Shown in pieces: positions 9,269 to 17,338 of a DNA stretch of 64,000 nt (positions are counted from its first letter, which is position 1; the number at the start of each line of letters is the position of its first letter). A program made the position numbers and the translations under genes. Location: assembly GCA_964650525.1 (NCBI GenBank), contig CAZYUA010000021.1:5530-69529 (forward strand), in the 5' to 3' direction. The stretch is from UBA1413 sp964650525. GTDB taxonomy: Bacteria > Bacteroidota > Bacteroidia > Bacteroidales > Prolixibacteraceae. Under the pieces are notes generated by a model that worked only from the letters and a program-made list of their open reading frames with translations, was not told the origin of the DNA and ran no database searches.

Positions 9269-9301
9269 CAAATATAGAAAGGATTTTGTTCAGGAAGCAA
9301 A
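9269..9301 (-). promoter_or_regulatory. Bacteroidota-type promoter for mdh
   Basis: Minus strand: TTTG (9298-9301), 21 bp, TATATTTG (9269-9276). Both boxes match the Bacteroidota consensus. The leader to the ATG at 9212 would be about 50 nt. The promoter lies between the stop of the response regulator gene and mdh, so mdh is transcribed on its own. Confidence 0.7.
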
Positions 9302-9339
9302 ATTAACAGGTACAGGTACCGTCTTTAGGGACTTTCTGT

Positions 9340-10095
9340 TCAGAAATTTAACTTCTCCTTGAGGTTTTTATAACCCGATTTGCTGACTTTCAGTTTCGTC
9401 TTATCGTGTAGTATGGCAATATACGATTCCTTTTCATACTGTTGTAACTGGGCAATCTGGTCGACCCGCACAATGTAGGAACGGTGGATCCGCGCAAACT
9501 GATGGGGATCGAGCGAGGACTCAAAATATTGCATGGTTTTCTGCTTGGTAAACCTGCCCTCGTGGGTATAAATCAGCACATAATCATCGAGCGATTCGAT
9601 ATACCGTATGTGATCGGACGGTATGATATGGATTTTATGCCGGTCCTTGACCACCACGCGGTCCAGAAACTCCTCCCTGGGAAAATTGTTGATTTTCTCC
9701 ACGATATCTTCCTGGCTCGACTGTTTCAACAGATGTTCCCTGACTTTTTCGACTGCTCCTTTTAAGCGGTCGACACTAAAGGGTTTCAGTAAATAATCGG
9801 CAGCATTGTATTCGAAAGCCTTCAGGGCATATTGATCGTAGGCGGTTGTAAAAATTATGGAAGGATGGTGATCAACCAATTCCAGCATCTCAAATCCTGT
9901 GATCTTGGGCATCTGGATATCCAGGAACACAAGGTCGGGTTTCTGTTCATTGATGGCTTTCACTCCTTCAAACCCGTTTTCACATTCACCCAGAATTTCG
10001 ATATTTTCGAGGGTTTCCAGGTATGACCGGAGCAGGGAGCGGGCTAATTCCTCATCTTCGATAATCAGAGTCCGGATTTTAGGGTTGGCTGTCAT
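9340..10095 (-). CDS. LytTR-type response regulator
   Basis: A 251-residue two-component regulator. The receiver domain (about 1-125) has the acidic pair E13-D14, the phospho-acceptor D59 in FLDIQMP and the late PFS segment with its lysine. The C-terminal LytTR DNA-binding domain (about 145-250) has the typical ARIHRSYIV block. LytTR regulators usually bind pairs of short direct repeats upstream of envelope or stress genes. The start overlaps the 3' end of the kinase gene by 17 bp, so the two are translationally coupled partners. Confident in class; targets unknown. Confidence 0.94.
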   Translation of the reverse strand: MTANPKIRTLIIEDEELARSLLRSYLETLENIEILGECENGFEGVKAINEQKPDLVFLDIQMPKITGFEMLELVDHHPSIIFTTAYDQYALKAFEYNAADYLLKPFSVDRLKGAVEKVREHLLKQSSQEDIVEKINNFPREEFLDRVVVKDRHKIHIIPSDHIRYIESLDDYVLIYTHEGRFTKQKTMQYFESSLDPHQFARIHRSYIVRVDQIAQLQQYEKESYIAILHDKTKLKVSKSGYKNLKEKLNF

Positions 10096-11137
10096 GGTTT
10101 GTTTGTGGTAATGTTAAGGTAATGGTAAACACTTTCTTGGTGTCGGTAATCTTCAGCAATCCGGGGTTTCCGTAAATGATGCTTAGCCGCTCCCGGATGT
10201 TGCGGAGGCCGATCCCTTCTCCCTTTTTACTTACAACCTCAGGATCGTAGGGGTTGCTGATCTTAATGACCAGGGATTCCCCGTTGCAGGTAGCCTCTGT
10301 TACAATCTCCACTGGTTCAGTGGCTTCGTAAACCCCATATTTGATGGCGTTTTCGTATATGGGCTGAAGGATCATATTGGGCAGCTCCGAGTGGAAACAA
10401 CGTTCATCGACATGAAAGACGGTCAGGAGTTTTTTTCCAAAACGAACCTTTTCAATGGCGAGGTAGAGTTTGTTATTTTCCAGTTCAGTACCGAAGGTAA
10501 CTTTCTCATTCTGTCCGTGTTTCAGGGAATAACGCATCAGGTTAGAGAGGTTGATCACCATTTCCCGGGCCCGTGCCGGATCTGACATGGTCAGGGAAGA
10601 GATACCGTTCAGACTGTTAAACAGGAAGTGAGGGTTAATCTGCGATTTAAGGGCATGTAACTCCGCCTCACGGACCAGTGCCTTCAGTTCACTTTCCCTT
10701 TTGACTTTTTCCCTGAAGTTTTGATAATACACAATGGCCATGAAGAGAAATACGTAAAACACATAAAAGAGATAACCGGAAAGAAAGCGGGCAGGATACC
10801 CGATGGCAAGGTATTCGTTGAGCGAAGGGGTTATCAGGTTGATAATGGCGGAGGAAAGGTAAGTCCATAGAAATATGAGAATGGTTGCTGAGATCAGATG
10901 GAAGATAACCAGCCTCCACCAGGGATTGCTCTCCGGTGTATTGTATTTGACCACATACCAGATATTAACAGCCAAAATGGCAAACAGCAGGTATTGAACC
11001 AAAGAATTGGTGAATGCCTGGTCAAGGGGCATGTCGTAATAGTTCCACTGGATCAGGGCATTGGAGACAGAAATCAGGAGCCAGAAAAAGCCATAACCCA
11101 ACATGAGCCTGGGGTTGCTCAGGAGCGGATGTTTCAT
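10079..11137 (-). CDS. LytS/YehU-type sensor histidine kinase
   Basis: A 352-residue membrane kinase. About five to six hydrophobic segments fill residues 13-145, with no large periplasmic sensor domain. A short coiled coil leads to the His_kinase block SQINPHFLFNSL with phospho-acceptor H170. An HATPase domain follows, with ENAIKYG as N box and GEGIGLRNIRERL as G box. It would phosphorylate the response regulator encoded immediately downstream. With two LiaF-like membrane proteins upstream in the same direction, a role in sensing envelope stress is a reasonable inference. Confidence 0.93.
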   Translation of the reverse strand: MKHPLLSNPRLMLGYGFFWLLISVSNALIQWNYYDMPLDQAFTNSLVQYLLFAILAVNIWYVVKYNTPESNPWWRLVIFHLISATILIFLWTYLSSAIINLITPSLNEYLAIGYPARFLSGYLFYVFYVFLFMAIVYYQNFREKVKRESELKALVREAELHALKSQINPHFLFNSLNGISSLTMSDPARAREMVINLSNLMRYSLKHGQNEKVTFGTELENNKLYLAIEKVRFGKKLLTVFHVDERCFHSELPNMILQPIYENAIKYGVYEATEPVEIVTEATCNGESLVIKISNPYDPEVVSKKGEGIGLRNIRERLSIIYGNPGLLKITDTKKVFTITLTLPQTNHDSQP

Positions 11138-11146
11138 AATGCCGGC

Positions 11147-11848
11147 TTAAAAATTTTTGATTTCCACGCCCCCAAAAGCCGTGAATCCCCTAATTATCAG
11201 CGTTTTACTCAAATTTTGCGGATCAGTAACAACCGGACCCCTCTTATCGGTAAACGCACCAAAGATGGTGGTGACCTCGTTTTTTACCGTCCAGTCGGGG
11301 GGCACTTTAAAGCCGGTACCTCCGAAAACACTGACAGAATCGACCACAGCCCCGTTTTCCGAAAGGTGTGCTGTGCGGAGGTCGTATTCCGATCCGCCGA
11401 AAATCGAGGTGGATCTTCCTCCGACCAGGCTTTGCGAGTTTATCTGGATGTCCCTGCCGCCAAAGATGACGAAGTCATCGAAGTAATTGATATTTTTCGG
11501 CCCCCCACCAGGAAGGTCTTTTGGGGGACGGGTATAGCGAAACAGCAAGATTACCCCAAGCACGATCAGGAGAACCGGCCAGGTGAGGCGACGGAATTCC
11601 CAGGGGACAGCGAACAGATGGGGCATCATAAAAAACGAGCCGATCAGAATCATCACCCAACCGGAGGTTTGATTTCCATTTATCAGGGTAATAATCCCAA
11701 TGAGAATTAAAAGGGATTGCCAGGAGATCACCATCTCCCCCAGGGAATCGGGTAAAATGTGGAGCCGTTCCAGGACCCACAGGCTGCCGAACACGATCAG
11801 CACCATCCCGAACAAAAAACGGCGGTTGTTATTTGGTTCTGTTTCCAT
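11147..11848 (-). CDS. LiaF-like membrane protein (DUF5668 helices plus LiaF C-terminal domain)
   Basis: A 233-residue protein. Its first 95 residues hold four closely spaced hydrophobic helices of the DUF5668/LiaI type. After a short Pro-rich linker the C-terminal half is beta-rich and carries repeated IFGG/VFGG/FGGV turns, the hallmark of the LiaF C-terminal (cell-wall-active antibiotics response) domain. In Firmicutes LiaF restrains the LiaRS system; in Bacteroidota such proteins are often linked to LytS/LytR pairs, as here (9 bp to the kinase gene). Membrane modulator of the adjacent kinase is the likely role, by analogy. Confidence 0.8.
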   Translation of the reverse strand: METEPNNNRRFLFGMVLIVFGSLWVLERLHILPDSLGEMVISWQSLLILIGIITLINGNQTSGWVMILIGSFFMMPHLFAVPWEFRRLTWPVLLIVLGVILLFRYTRPPKDLPGGGPKNINYFDDFVIFGGRDIQINSQSLVGGRSTSIFGGSEYDLRTAHLSENGAVVDSVSVFGGTGFKVPPDWTVKNEVTTIFGAFTDKRGPVVTDPQNLSKTLIIRGFTAFGGVEIKNF

Positions 11849-11956
11849 GGCTCTATCGGTTCAATTTTTGTTTAAATGTAGCAGAAAAAACGTTTCATTC
11901 TCCCATTTGTTTTGGTAAGTGGGCTCCTCATGCCGGTAAAACTGCCAAATGCCCGA

Positions 11957-12319
11957 TCAAACCCGCTTTATGATCAAGGCGGCACCGGCAATGATCAGAA
12001 TCAGGGGAGCGATCACGGATAGGGAAAAACCGGGTATATGGAAGATTCTCGGCAACAAAAAGATTCCTCCCAGGACGATCAGGATCCACCCTCCTGAGCG
12101 TTTCCCGGCCAGGAGAATCAGTCCGACCAGAACCAGAATCATCGGCCAGGAAAAGATGACTCTTCCGAGACGGCTGAAAATCAACTGCAATGGATGAAAA
12201 AGGTTTTCCATATGCAGGTGTACTCCCAGTATCTTCAGGAGCCATAGTAAACCAAAAAAGATCAGAAGCACGGCTAAAAGCAGCTTTGACCGGTCTTCTG
12301 TGGTATTTTTACTTTCCAT
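11957..12319 (-). CDS. DUF5668/LiaI-like four-helix membrane protein
   Basis: A 120-residue protein consisting almost wholly of four hydrophobic helices, with the LLAVLLIFFGLLWLL and LVLVGLILLAGKRSGGW segments. It resembles the N-terminal half of the downstream LiaF-like protein but lacks the C-terminal beta domain, so the two look like paralogues. It is the first gene of the run DUF5668, LiaF-like, kinase, regulator, all on the minus strand. The 108-bp gap to the next gene is the longest in the run. Function unknown; probably membrane stress signalling. Confidence 0.72.
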   Translation of the reverse strand: MESKNTTEDRSKLLLAVLLIFFGLLWLLKILGVHLHMENLFHPLQLIFSRLGRVIFSWPMILVLVGLILLAGKRSGGWILIVLGGIFLLPRIFHIPGFSLSVIAPLILIIAGAALIIKRV

Positions 12320-12342
12320 GATGCCAGATGATTAAGAGGTAG

Positions 12343-12350
12343 CAAAAATA
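12343..12350 (-). promoter_or_regulatory. Possible -7 element for the DUF5668-LiaF-kinase-regulator run
   Basis: Minus strand TATTTTTG fits the TAnnTTTG box 23 bp before the ATG at 12319. No TTTG is found at the right distance upstream. A 10-bp palindrome (GAAGTACTTC) overlaps the region where a regulator could bind. Confidence 0.4.
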
Positions 12351-12527
12351 ATGACCGGAAGTACTTCTGACCCGGACGTTTCGGTCAAACAGGGTGAATT
12401 GCCGGTAAATGGCAGGATTCGGAGGCATGCAGTCGCATGAGGGTCTCTTTCCGGGACAGATCAGAGCTAACTGTTACTGCGACTGACAGGTGGCCCTCCC
12501 GGGATGCGGAAATTCGAGGAACCATGA

Positions 12528-14231
12528 TTAGTCTTTGGCTTTTCCCCTGGCCCATGCATCTTTCAGGGGGACTGTCCGGTTGAAAACCATTTTTCCGGAA
12601 GCCGAGTCAGGATCCACGTTGAAATATCCGACCCTTTCAAACTGAAAATGCGAAAAGACAGGAGCATCCAGTAGAGAGGGTTCTGCAAAACAGGAAGGAA
12701 GGACCACGAGAGAATCAGGATTCAGAAATTCCTTAAAGTCGTGGTCTTTGGTGCCGGCAGGATCTTCAACAGTAAAAAGCCGGTCGTACAGGCGGACTTC
12801 GGTTTCGATAGCATGCCGGACCGACACCCAGTGGAGGGTTGCTTTGACCTTACGCCCGTCGGGGGAGTCGCCGCCCCGGGAGGCCGGGTCGTAGGTGCAC
12901 AGGAGGGTGGTGGCTTTTCCCCGGCTGTCTTTCAGAACCTCGCGGCAAGTGATAAAGTAGGCATACCGAAGGCGCACTTCGGTGCCAGGCGAAAGCCGGA
13001 AGAATTTCGGAGGAGGGTTTTCCAGAAAATCATCCCGTTCGATATAGATCTCGCGTGAGAAAGGGACCTTGCGGGTCCCGGCCGCCGGATCTTCAGGGTT
13101 GTTGACGGCTTCCATTTCTTCGGTGAGTTCTTCTGGATAATTCGTTATCACCACTTTGAGAGGATCCAGGACGGCCATCCGGCGGTGGGAGGATTTGTTC
13201 AGATCTTCGCGCACACTGTGCTCAAGCAGGGAGACATCGCTCATACTTTCAACTTTGGTAACCCCGACCCTTTCAGCAAAATTGCGGATGGATGCAGGAG
13301 TGTATCCCCTTCTTCGCAGCCCAGACAGGGTAGGCATGCGGGGATCATCCCAGCCTTTTACATGATGATCTTTAACCAGCTCAAGCAATTTTCTCTTGCT
13401 CATGATGGTATAGGAAAGGTTCAACCGGGCAAATTCAATCTGCCGGGGTCTGTATTCTCCTTCCTTCAGATGATCGATAAACCAGTCGTACAGGGGCCGG
13501 TGGACCTCAAATTCGAGGGTACAGACCGAATGGGTGATTCCTTCCCAGTAATCGCATTGTCCGTGAGCGAAATCGTACATGGGGTAAATAACCCACCGTT
13601 CACCCGTACGGTGATGGGGCGTTTTCAAAATGCGGTATAAAATCGGGTCGCGGAGGTGCATATTGGGAGAAGCCATGTCGATTTTTGCCCGGAGCACCCG
13701 GGAGCCTTCATCAAAAAAGCCTTTCCCCATTCCCTCAAAAAGCCTGAGATTTTCTTCCACGCTCCTGTTTCTGTAAGGGCTTTCCATCCCGGGACGGGTT
13801 GGCGAACCTTTTTGTGTACTGATGGTCTCCGCATCCTGGTCATCCACATAAGCTTTTCCTTCACAAATCAGCTTCAGGGCAAACTCATACAGTTTTTCGA
13901 AATAGTCGGAAGCATAATACAACCGGTTTCCCCAGTCAAATCCCAGCCACCGTACGTCCTCCATGATGGAATCCACATACTCCACCTCCTCCTTTTCCGG
14001 GTTGGTATCATCGAAGCGCAGATTCGTGATTCCTCCGTATTTTTCTGCTGTACCAAAATTCAGACAGATCGATTTAGCGTGCCCGATATGGAGGTAGCCA
14101 TTGGGTTCCGGAGGGAAGCGGGTATGTATCCTGCCCTGGTTTTTCCCCTCAGCGAGATCCTTTTCGATCAGTTGATGAATAAAGTTAATCCTGGGGGAAG
14201 CATCTTTCCCATCTTTGTTACTGTCGCTCAT
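12528..14231 (-). CDS. glnS: Glutaminyl-tRNA synthetase
   Basis: Class I synthetase charging tRNA-Gln with glutamine. The HIGH motif appears within PPEPNGYLHIGHAK and the KMSKS variant as MSKRK; both have the spacing of GlnRS, and the C-terminal beta-barrel anticodon domains follow. The frame is open up to 14261, but the predicted promoter -7 box at 14270-14277 would start transcription near 14262, so I prefer the ATG at 14231 (567 residues); an ATG at 14240 is also possible. Presence of GlnRS implies direct Gln-tRNA charging, as in other Bacteroidota. Confidence 0.96.
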   Translation of the reverse strand: MSDSNKDGKDASPRINFIHQLIEKDLAEGKNQGRIHTRFPPEPNGYLHIGHAKSICLNFGTAEKYGGITNLRFDDTNPEKEEVEYVDSIMEDVRWLGFDWGNRLYYASDYFEKLYEFALKLICEGKAYVDDQDAETISTQKGSPTRPGMESPYRNRSVEENLRLFEGMGKGFFDEGSRVLRAKIDMASPNMHLRDPILYRILKTPHHRTGERWVIYPMYDFAHGQCDYWEGITHSVCTLEFEVHRPLYDWFIDHLKEGEYRPRQIEFARLNLSYTIMSKRKLLELVKDHHVKGWDDPRMPTLSGLRRRGYTPASIRNFAERVGVTKVESMSDVSLLEHSVREDLNKSSHRRMAVLDPLKVVITNYPEELTEEMEAVNNPEDPAAGTRKVPFSREIYIERDDFLENPPPKFFRLSPGTEVRLRYAYFITCREVLKDSRGKATTLLCTYDPASRGGDSPDGRKVKATLHWVSVRHAIETEVRLYDRLFTVEDPAGTKDHDFKEFLNPDSLVVLPSCFAEPSLLDAPVFSHFQFERVGYFNVDPDSASGKMVFNRTVPLKDAWARGKAKD

Positions 14232-14269
14232 CCCTGCCATAATTAAACGTGTTTTTCGCACGAAGGCTG

Positions 14270-14303
14270 CAAAGTTATAAAATGCGTGAAATACCCATGC
14301 AAA
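14270..14303 (-). promoter_or_regulatory. Bacteroidota-type promoter for glnS
   Basis: Minus strand: TTTG (14300-14303), 22 bp, TAACTTTG (14270-14277). The spacing is slightly longer than usual. The predicted leader of about 30 nt supports the internal ATG at 14231 rather than the start at 14261. Confidence 0.55.
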
Positions 14304-14478
14304 TATCTTGCACTAACCGCGAGGATTAACCTCATGAGAAACGAAGTTCGGCGTAGCCACTGACATCTGTTTCGCGGAATGAACCCTGCCAGCGTAATCA
14401 AATAGCGGATGAAACTGCACCCACCAATCCAGGTATAAGAACATGTGGTCCTCCGGAAGGGAAAATAAAAAAAAAAGT

Positions 14479-14486
14479 TACCTTTG
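14479..14486 (+). promoter_or_regulatory. Possible -7 element for tRNA-Cys
   Basis: TACCTTTG fits TAnnTTTG, 51 bp before the tRNA 5' end. The upstream -33 box is not recognisable. Confidence 0.4.
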
Positions 14487-14537
14487 TCACCTTGCCGGAA
14501 GCCACGGGAAGCTTTAGTAGCAGATGCAACGGAACAA

Positions 14538-14608
14538 GGTTCCTTGGCCGAGTGGTTAGGTAGCGGTCTGCAAAACCGCCTACGGCGGTTCGATTCCGCC
14601 AGGAACCT
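14538..14608 (+). tRNA. tRNA-Cys (anticodon GCA)
   Basis: A 71-nt cloverleaf. The 7-bp acceptor stem GGTTCCT/AGGAACC is perfect, the anticodon stem GCGGT/ACCGC carries the loop CTGCAAA with anticodon GCA, and the T arm GGCGG-TTCGATT-CCGCC is perfect. The discriminator base is U, which is the known identity base for cysteine tRNA. The CCA end is not encoded. It is divergent from glnS and followed by its own terminator. Confidence 0.96.
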
Positions 14609-14617
14609 CAACCCCGA

Positions 14618-14657
14618 AAAACTGCAGCGTTTCATCAGGAGGCGTTGCGGTTTTTTT
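14618..14657 (+). terminator. Intrinsic terminator of tRNA-Cys
   Basis: A 12-bp stem (14618-14629 with 14643-14654), with two G-U pairs, is followed directly by a run of seven T. It begins 10 nt after the tRNA. Confidence 0.75.
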
Positions 14658-14788
14658 ATTAACAGGATGGCATCCTTCAGATTCCTCCTTGCGATGGACA
14701 CCCTGACCTTGTCTACTGGTTGGCAGCGATAAACCCCAAGAACGGACTTACACCGTCAAGGTACACGGTCTGCACGGCACACTTGAAA

Positions 14789-14819
14789 AAGGCTGTCCGG
14801 CAACAAGCCGGACAGCCTT
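14789..14819 (-). terminator. Intrinsic terminator of the SusC/SusD unit
   Basis: A perfect 12-bp GC-rich stem (14789-14800 with 14808-14819) with a 7-nt loop. Read on the minus strand it is followed by a T run, so it would end transcripts coming from the SusD gene, about 140 nt beyond its stop codon. Confidence 0.75.
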
Positions 14820-14854
14820 CAGTTTTCAATTGACCAAATAGTTGTGGTTTAATA

Positions 14855-14947
14855 AACTACCCCGCCGCAAGCAGCGGGGTATCCTGATGGATTACTTAGT
14901 TTATTTTGCGCCGCAGAGCGGCGGGGAATTAATCCCATAGAAATTAA
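14855..14947. repeat. REP-like double-hairpin repeat, copy 1
   Basis: Two GC-rich hairpins separated by about 30 bp: CCCCGCCGC/GCAGCGGGG with one mismatch, and GCCGC/GCGGC with the loop AGA. The outer sequence continues to a conserved AATCCCATAGAAATTAA end. A second copy lies at 50564-50650 with the same order and only small differences. The form resembles REP/BIME elements moved by RAYT-type transposases, but no RAYT gene is present in the window. Confidence 0.75.
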
Positions 14948-14960
14948 CCGGCCCGGACTA

Positions 14961-17309
14961 TTAATAACCCGGGTTTTGGTAAGCCGCTTTGGCAGCAGCA
15001 TCCAGTGAGTTGCCCTTCTCATCGGTCAACAGATCCAGGAAAGTCTGTGTCCATGGTTTAAACGCATGATACTTCTGGATCTGTCCTTTGCCTTTACCCT
15101 GAGCACCAACGGTGCCAGCATTGACAGAATCGTCAACAGGGAATGGGAAAGCGGCAGTTCCGGAAGAGGAGGCGGGTGCGCCCATCATATCCCTGTCACG
15201 GACCCTTTCAAACCAGATACCGGCATTGTGGAGGTCTTCGACTGTGAGCAGTTCGAATATAAGTTCGCGGGCTCTTTCATTGTAAACGAAATGGATGAAC
15301 CGTTGCTGCTCTGTAGAGGCTTCGGCTGGGTAGTTTTCGAGGAGGGACCGGGGCGATCCGGACTGCCATTCGGTTCCATCGATCATAATCTTGGGATAGG
15401 TATCGGCCGAAGCCTTATAGGGTGCCGTCTTATCGGCAGCAGGAACATCAAGCCGGCCGGTAAGGACTCCCGGCTCGTATTTCATCAGGATTTCCGATCT
15501 TGATTCGCCTGCGTGGTAGGCAGCCCTTTTCCGCAACACGTTGAGGTCGGCAATGGCGGATCCGAAGTTATTTTTGCGTCCATAGGCTTCAGCTCTGATA
15601 AGGTAGGTTTCGGCCAGGCGCATCAGGGGCACATCGATGGCACCCGGATTATTGGGAAGGGTACCCGTACCACGGTTTACATCGAGCCATTTGCGGGGAC
15701 TGAGATACCACTGAGCCACCCCTGTTCCCCGGTCCAGTCCGAAGGGTTCTCCCGCATCACCGCTGCGGCGGTAGTAAACCTTCCGGTTCTGCTGCTTGTA
15801 ATTGGTGATAACAGACGGGTTCGCCGGATCGACAGCCCCGGGCTTGAAACCGGTGACATTCGTACCATCCTTGATGACATACCCTGCGTTACCGGGACTT
15901 CCGACCATCCAACGTGCCATCATGATGAAGGGCTGGCTAACCACCCAGAGCGAATCCAGCGGCTCGTCCTTGGAATTCTCAATATAAACCAGGGCGGTTT
16001 TCTTGTAGAGGATTTTGATTTTGCCGCTTACAGCAGCAGGATCGGAGGAGTTCTTGACGATGTTGTTGTAATAATAGGCTGTCACGGGGTCCCAGGTCTT
16101 GCCTCCGGTCACCTCCAGGGTTGTGGCATTATAAGAGGTGTTGTTGGCAAAGTAATCAGTCAGGAACGTTTTGTAAAAACGGGAGTCGTTGGCTTTATCG
16201 GAATACATGTCGCATCCCCAGTCGGTGGGACCGGCTGTTGCATAAGGTCTTCCATAGTCCATAAGGTTGCGGGTGACACCGCACTTGAGGGTGGTGTAGT
16301 TGCTGTTGTAAAGGTGGACAAGGGTGTTTCCGTACCGGTCGTTGTAGGTCTGGGTAGGCTCATACTGGGCTGAGAGGAGAATCTCTTTGCAGTTATCGCG
16401 GTCGTAATTGCCTGCCACATTCTTCCAGAGCTCCCCGAAATCGGTCTGCAGTCCGCCGTAGGCAGCATTGTTTCCCTTTTTCAGATCGATGACCAGGGTG
16501 GAGAAATAAATGGCCGAATCGAGGTCAGTGGAAACGTTACCCTTGTAAAGCATTTTCAAGTGAGTTTCGCTGCTGTTGGCCCATCCTGCTGCCTGGGCCC
16601 TGTGGAGGTACAGTTTGGCCAGGAAGTGGGCGGCGGCAGGTTTGGAAATCCGACCCAGGTCGTTGGCACTTATATTATCAGGCAGCAGGGGGATGGCGGT
16701 CCTCAGGTCGCTGATAATCTGCTTGTATATAGCTTCCAGCGAAGCCTTGGGAAAGGCGAAATTTTCAGGCATCCCCGAATAGCTTTTCAGGATCAGCGGC
16801 ACATCCCCCAGTGTATTGGTAACCAAATAATAAGCATAGCTCCTGAGAAATAGGATTTCGCCCTTCCGGGAAGCCAGTGTGGTCTTGTCAGCATCACTCA
16901 GATTCTCATAATTTTCCAGGAACACATTGCACCGGCTGATGGTCGGGAATGCCCCCTCGGTACGCGATCCACCCTGCGCTCCGATGAGCATGTTGACCTG
17001 AGCGGAATAACTCTGACCGGAAGTAGCAGCTGCCCATCCACTGGGGGAATAGCTTCCCATGTTGATGCGATCGGCATTCGACCAGTAAAAAGCTTCCACA
17101 TCACTGCCCACGCCACAGATATAATGTCCCTGGTTGTAATCAGGCTTGAAACGAAGGATCTGATAGGTCCCTTTAACCAAAATGTCTAACCCTTCGGTGG
17201 TTTTGTAAAAGTCCTGGGTCAGGGTGGTCACAGCTTTCTCTTCCAGAAAATCTTCATTGCACGATCCGAAAGCGATTATCATTGCGATAAAAAGAATACT
17301 TTTTTTCAT
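14961..17309 (-). CDS. SusD/RagB-family outer membrane nutrient-binding lipoprotein
   Basis: Surface lipoprotein that captures glycans or peptides for the partner SusC channel. The signal peptide ends in a lipobox with the lipid-bearing C17 (FGSC), followed by the acidic NEDFLEEKAV stretch typical of SusD. TPR-like helical blocks and the late LRLAETYLIRAEAYGR segment, read here as MRLAETYLIRAEAYGR, confirm the family. At 782 residues it is clearly longer than the usual 500-650. SusC lies immediately upstream, 29 bp away. The ligand is unknown, since no glycosidase or peptidase gene adjoins the pair. Confidence 0.94.
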   Translation of the reverse strand: MKKSILFIAMIIAFGSCNEDFLEEKAVTTLTQDFYKTTEGLDILVKGTYQILRFKPDYNQGHYICGVGSDVEAFYWSNADRINMGSYSPSGWAAATSGQSYSAQVNMLIGAQGGSRTEGAFPTISRCNVFLENYENLSDADKTTLASRKGEILFLRSYAYYLVTNTLGDVPLILKSYSGMPENFAFPKASLEAIYKQIISDLRTAIPLLPDNISANDLGRISKPAAAHFLAKLYLHRAQAAGWANSSETHLKMLYKGNVSTDLDSAIYFSTLVIDLKKGNNAAYGGLQTDFGELWKNVAGNYDRDNCKEILLSAQYEPTQTYNDRYGNTLVHLYNSNYTTLKCGVTRNLMDYGRPYATAGPTDWGCDMYSDKANDSRFYKTFLTDYFANNTSYNATTLEVTGGKTWDPVTAYYYNNIVKNSSDPAAVSGKIKILYKKTALVYIENSKDEPLDSLWVVSQPFIMMARWMVGSPGNAGYVIKDGTNVTGFKPGAVDPANPSVITNYKQQNRKVYYRRSGDAGEPFGLDRGTGVAQWYLSPRKWLDVNRGTGTLPNNPGAIDVPLMRLAETYLIRAEAYGRKNNFGSAIADLNVLRKRAAYHAGESRSEILMKYEPGVLTGRLDVPAADKTAPYKASADTYPKIMIDGTEWQSGSPRSLLENYPAEASTEQQRFIHFVYNERARELIFELLTVEDLHNAGIWFERVRDRDMMGAPASSSGTAAFPFPVDDSVNAGTVGAQGKGKGQIQKYHAFKPWTQTFLDLLTDEKGNSLDAAAKAAYQNPGY

Positions 17310-17338
17310 TTTTTTAATGTTTTACGTTGTAATGGAGA

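Larger units (their letters stand above)
14658..14960. other. Gene-free stretch between tRNA-Cys and the SusD gene
   Basis: No convincing coding region is seen. The stretch contains a terminator hairpin (14789-14819) and a REP-like double hairpin (14855-14947), each listed separately. Confidence 0.7.
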
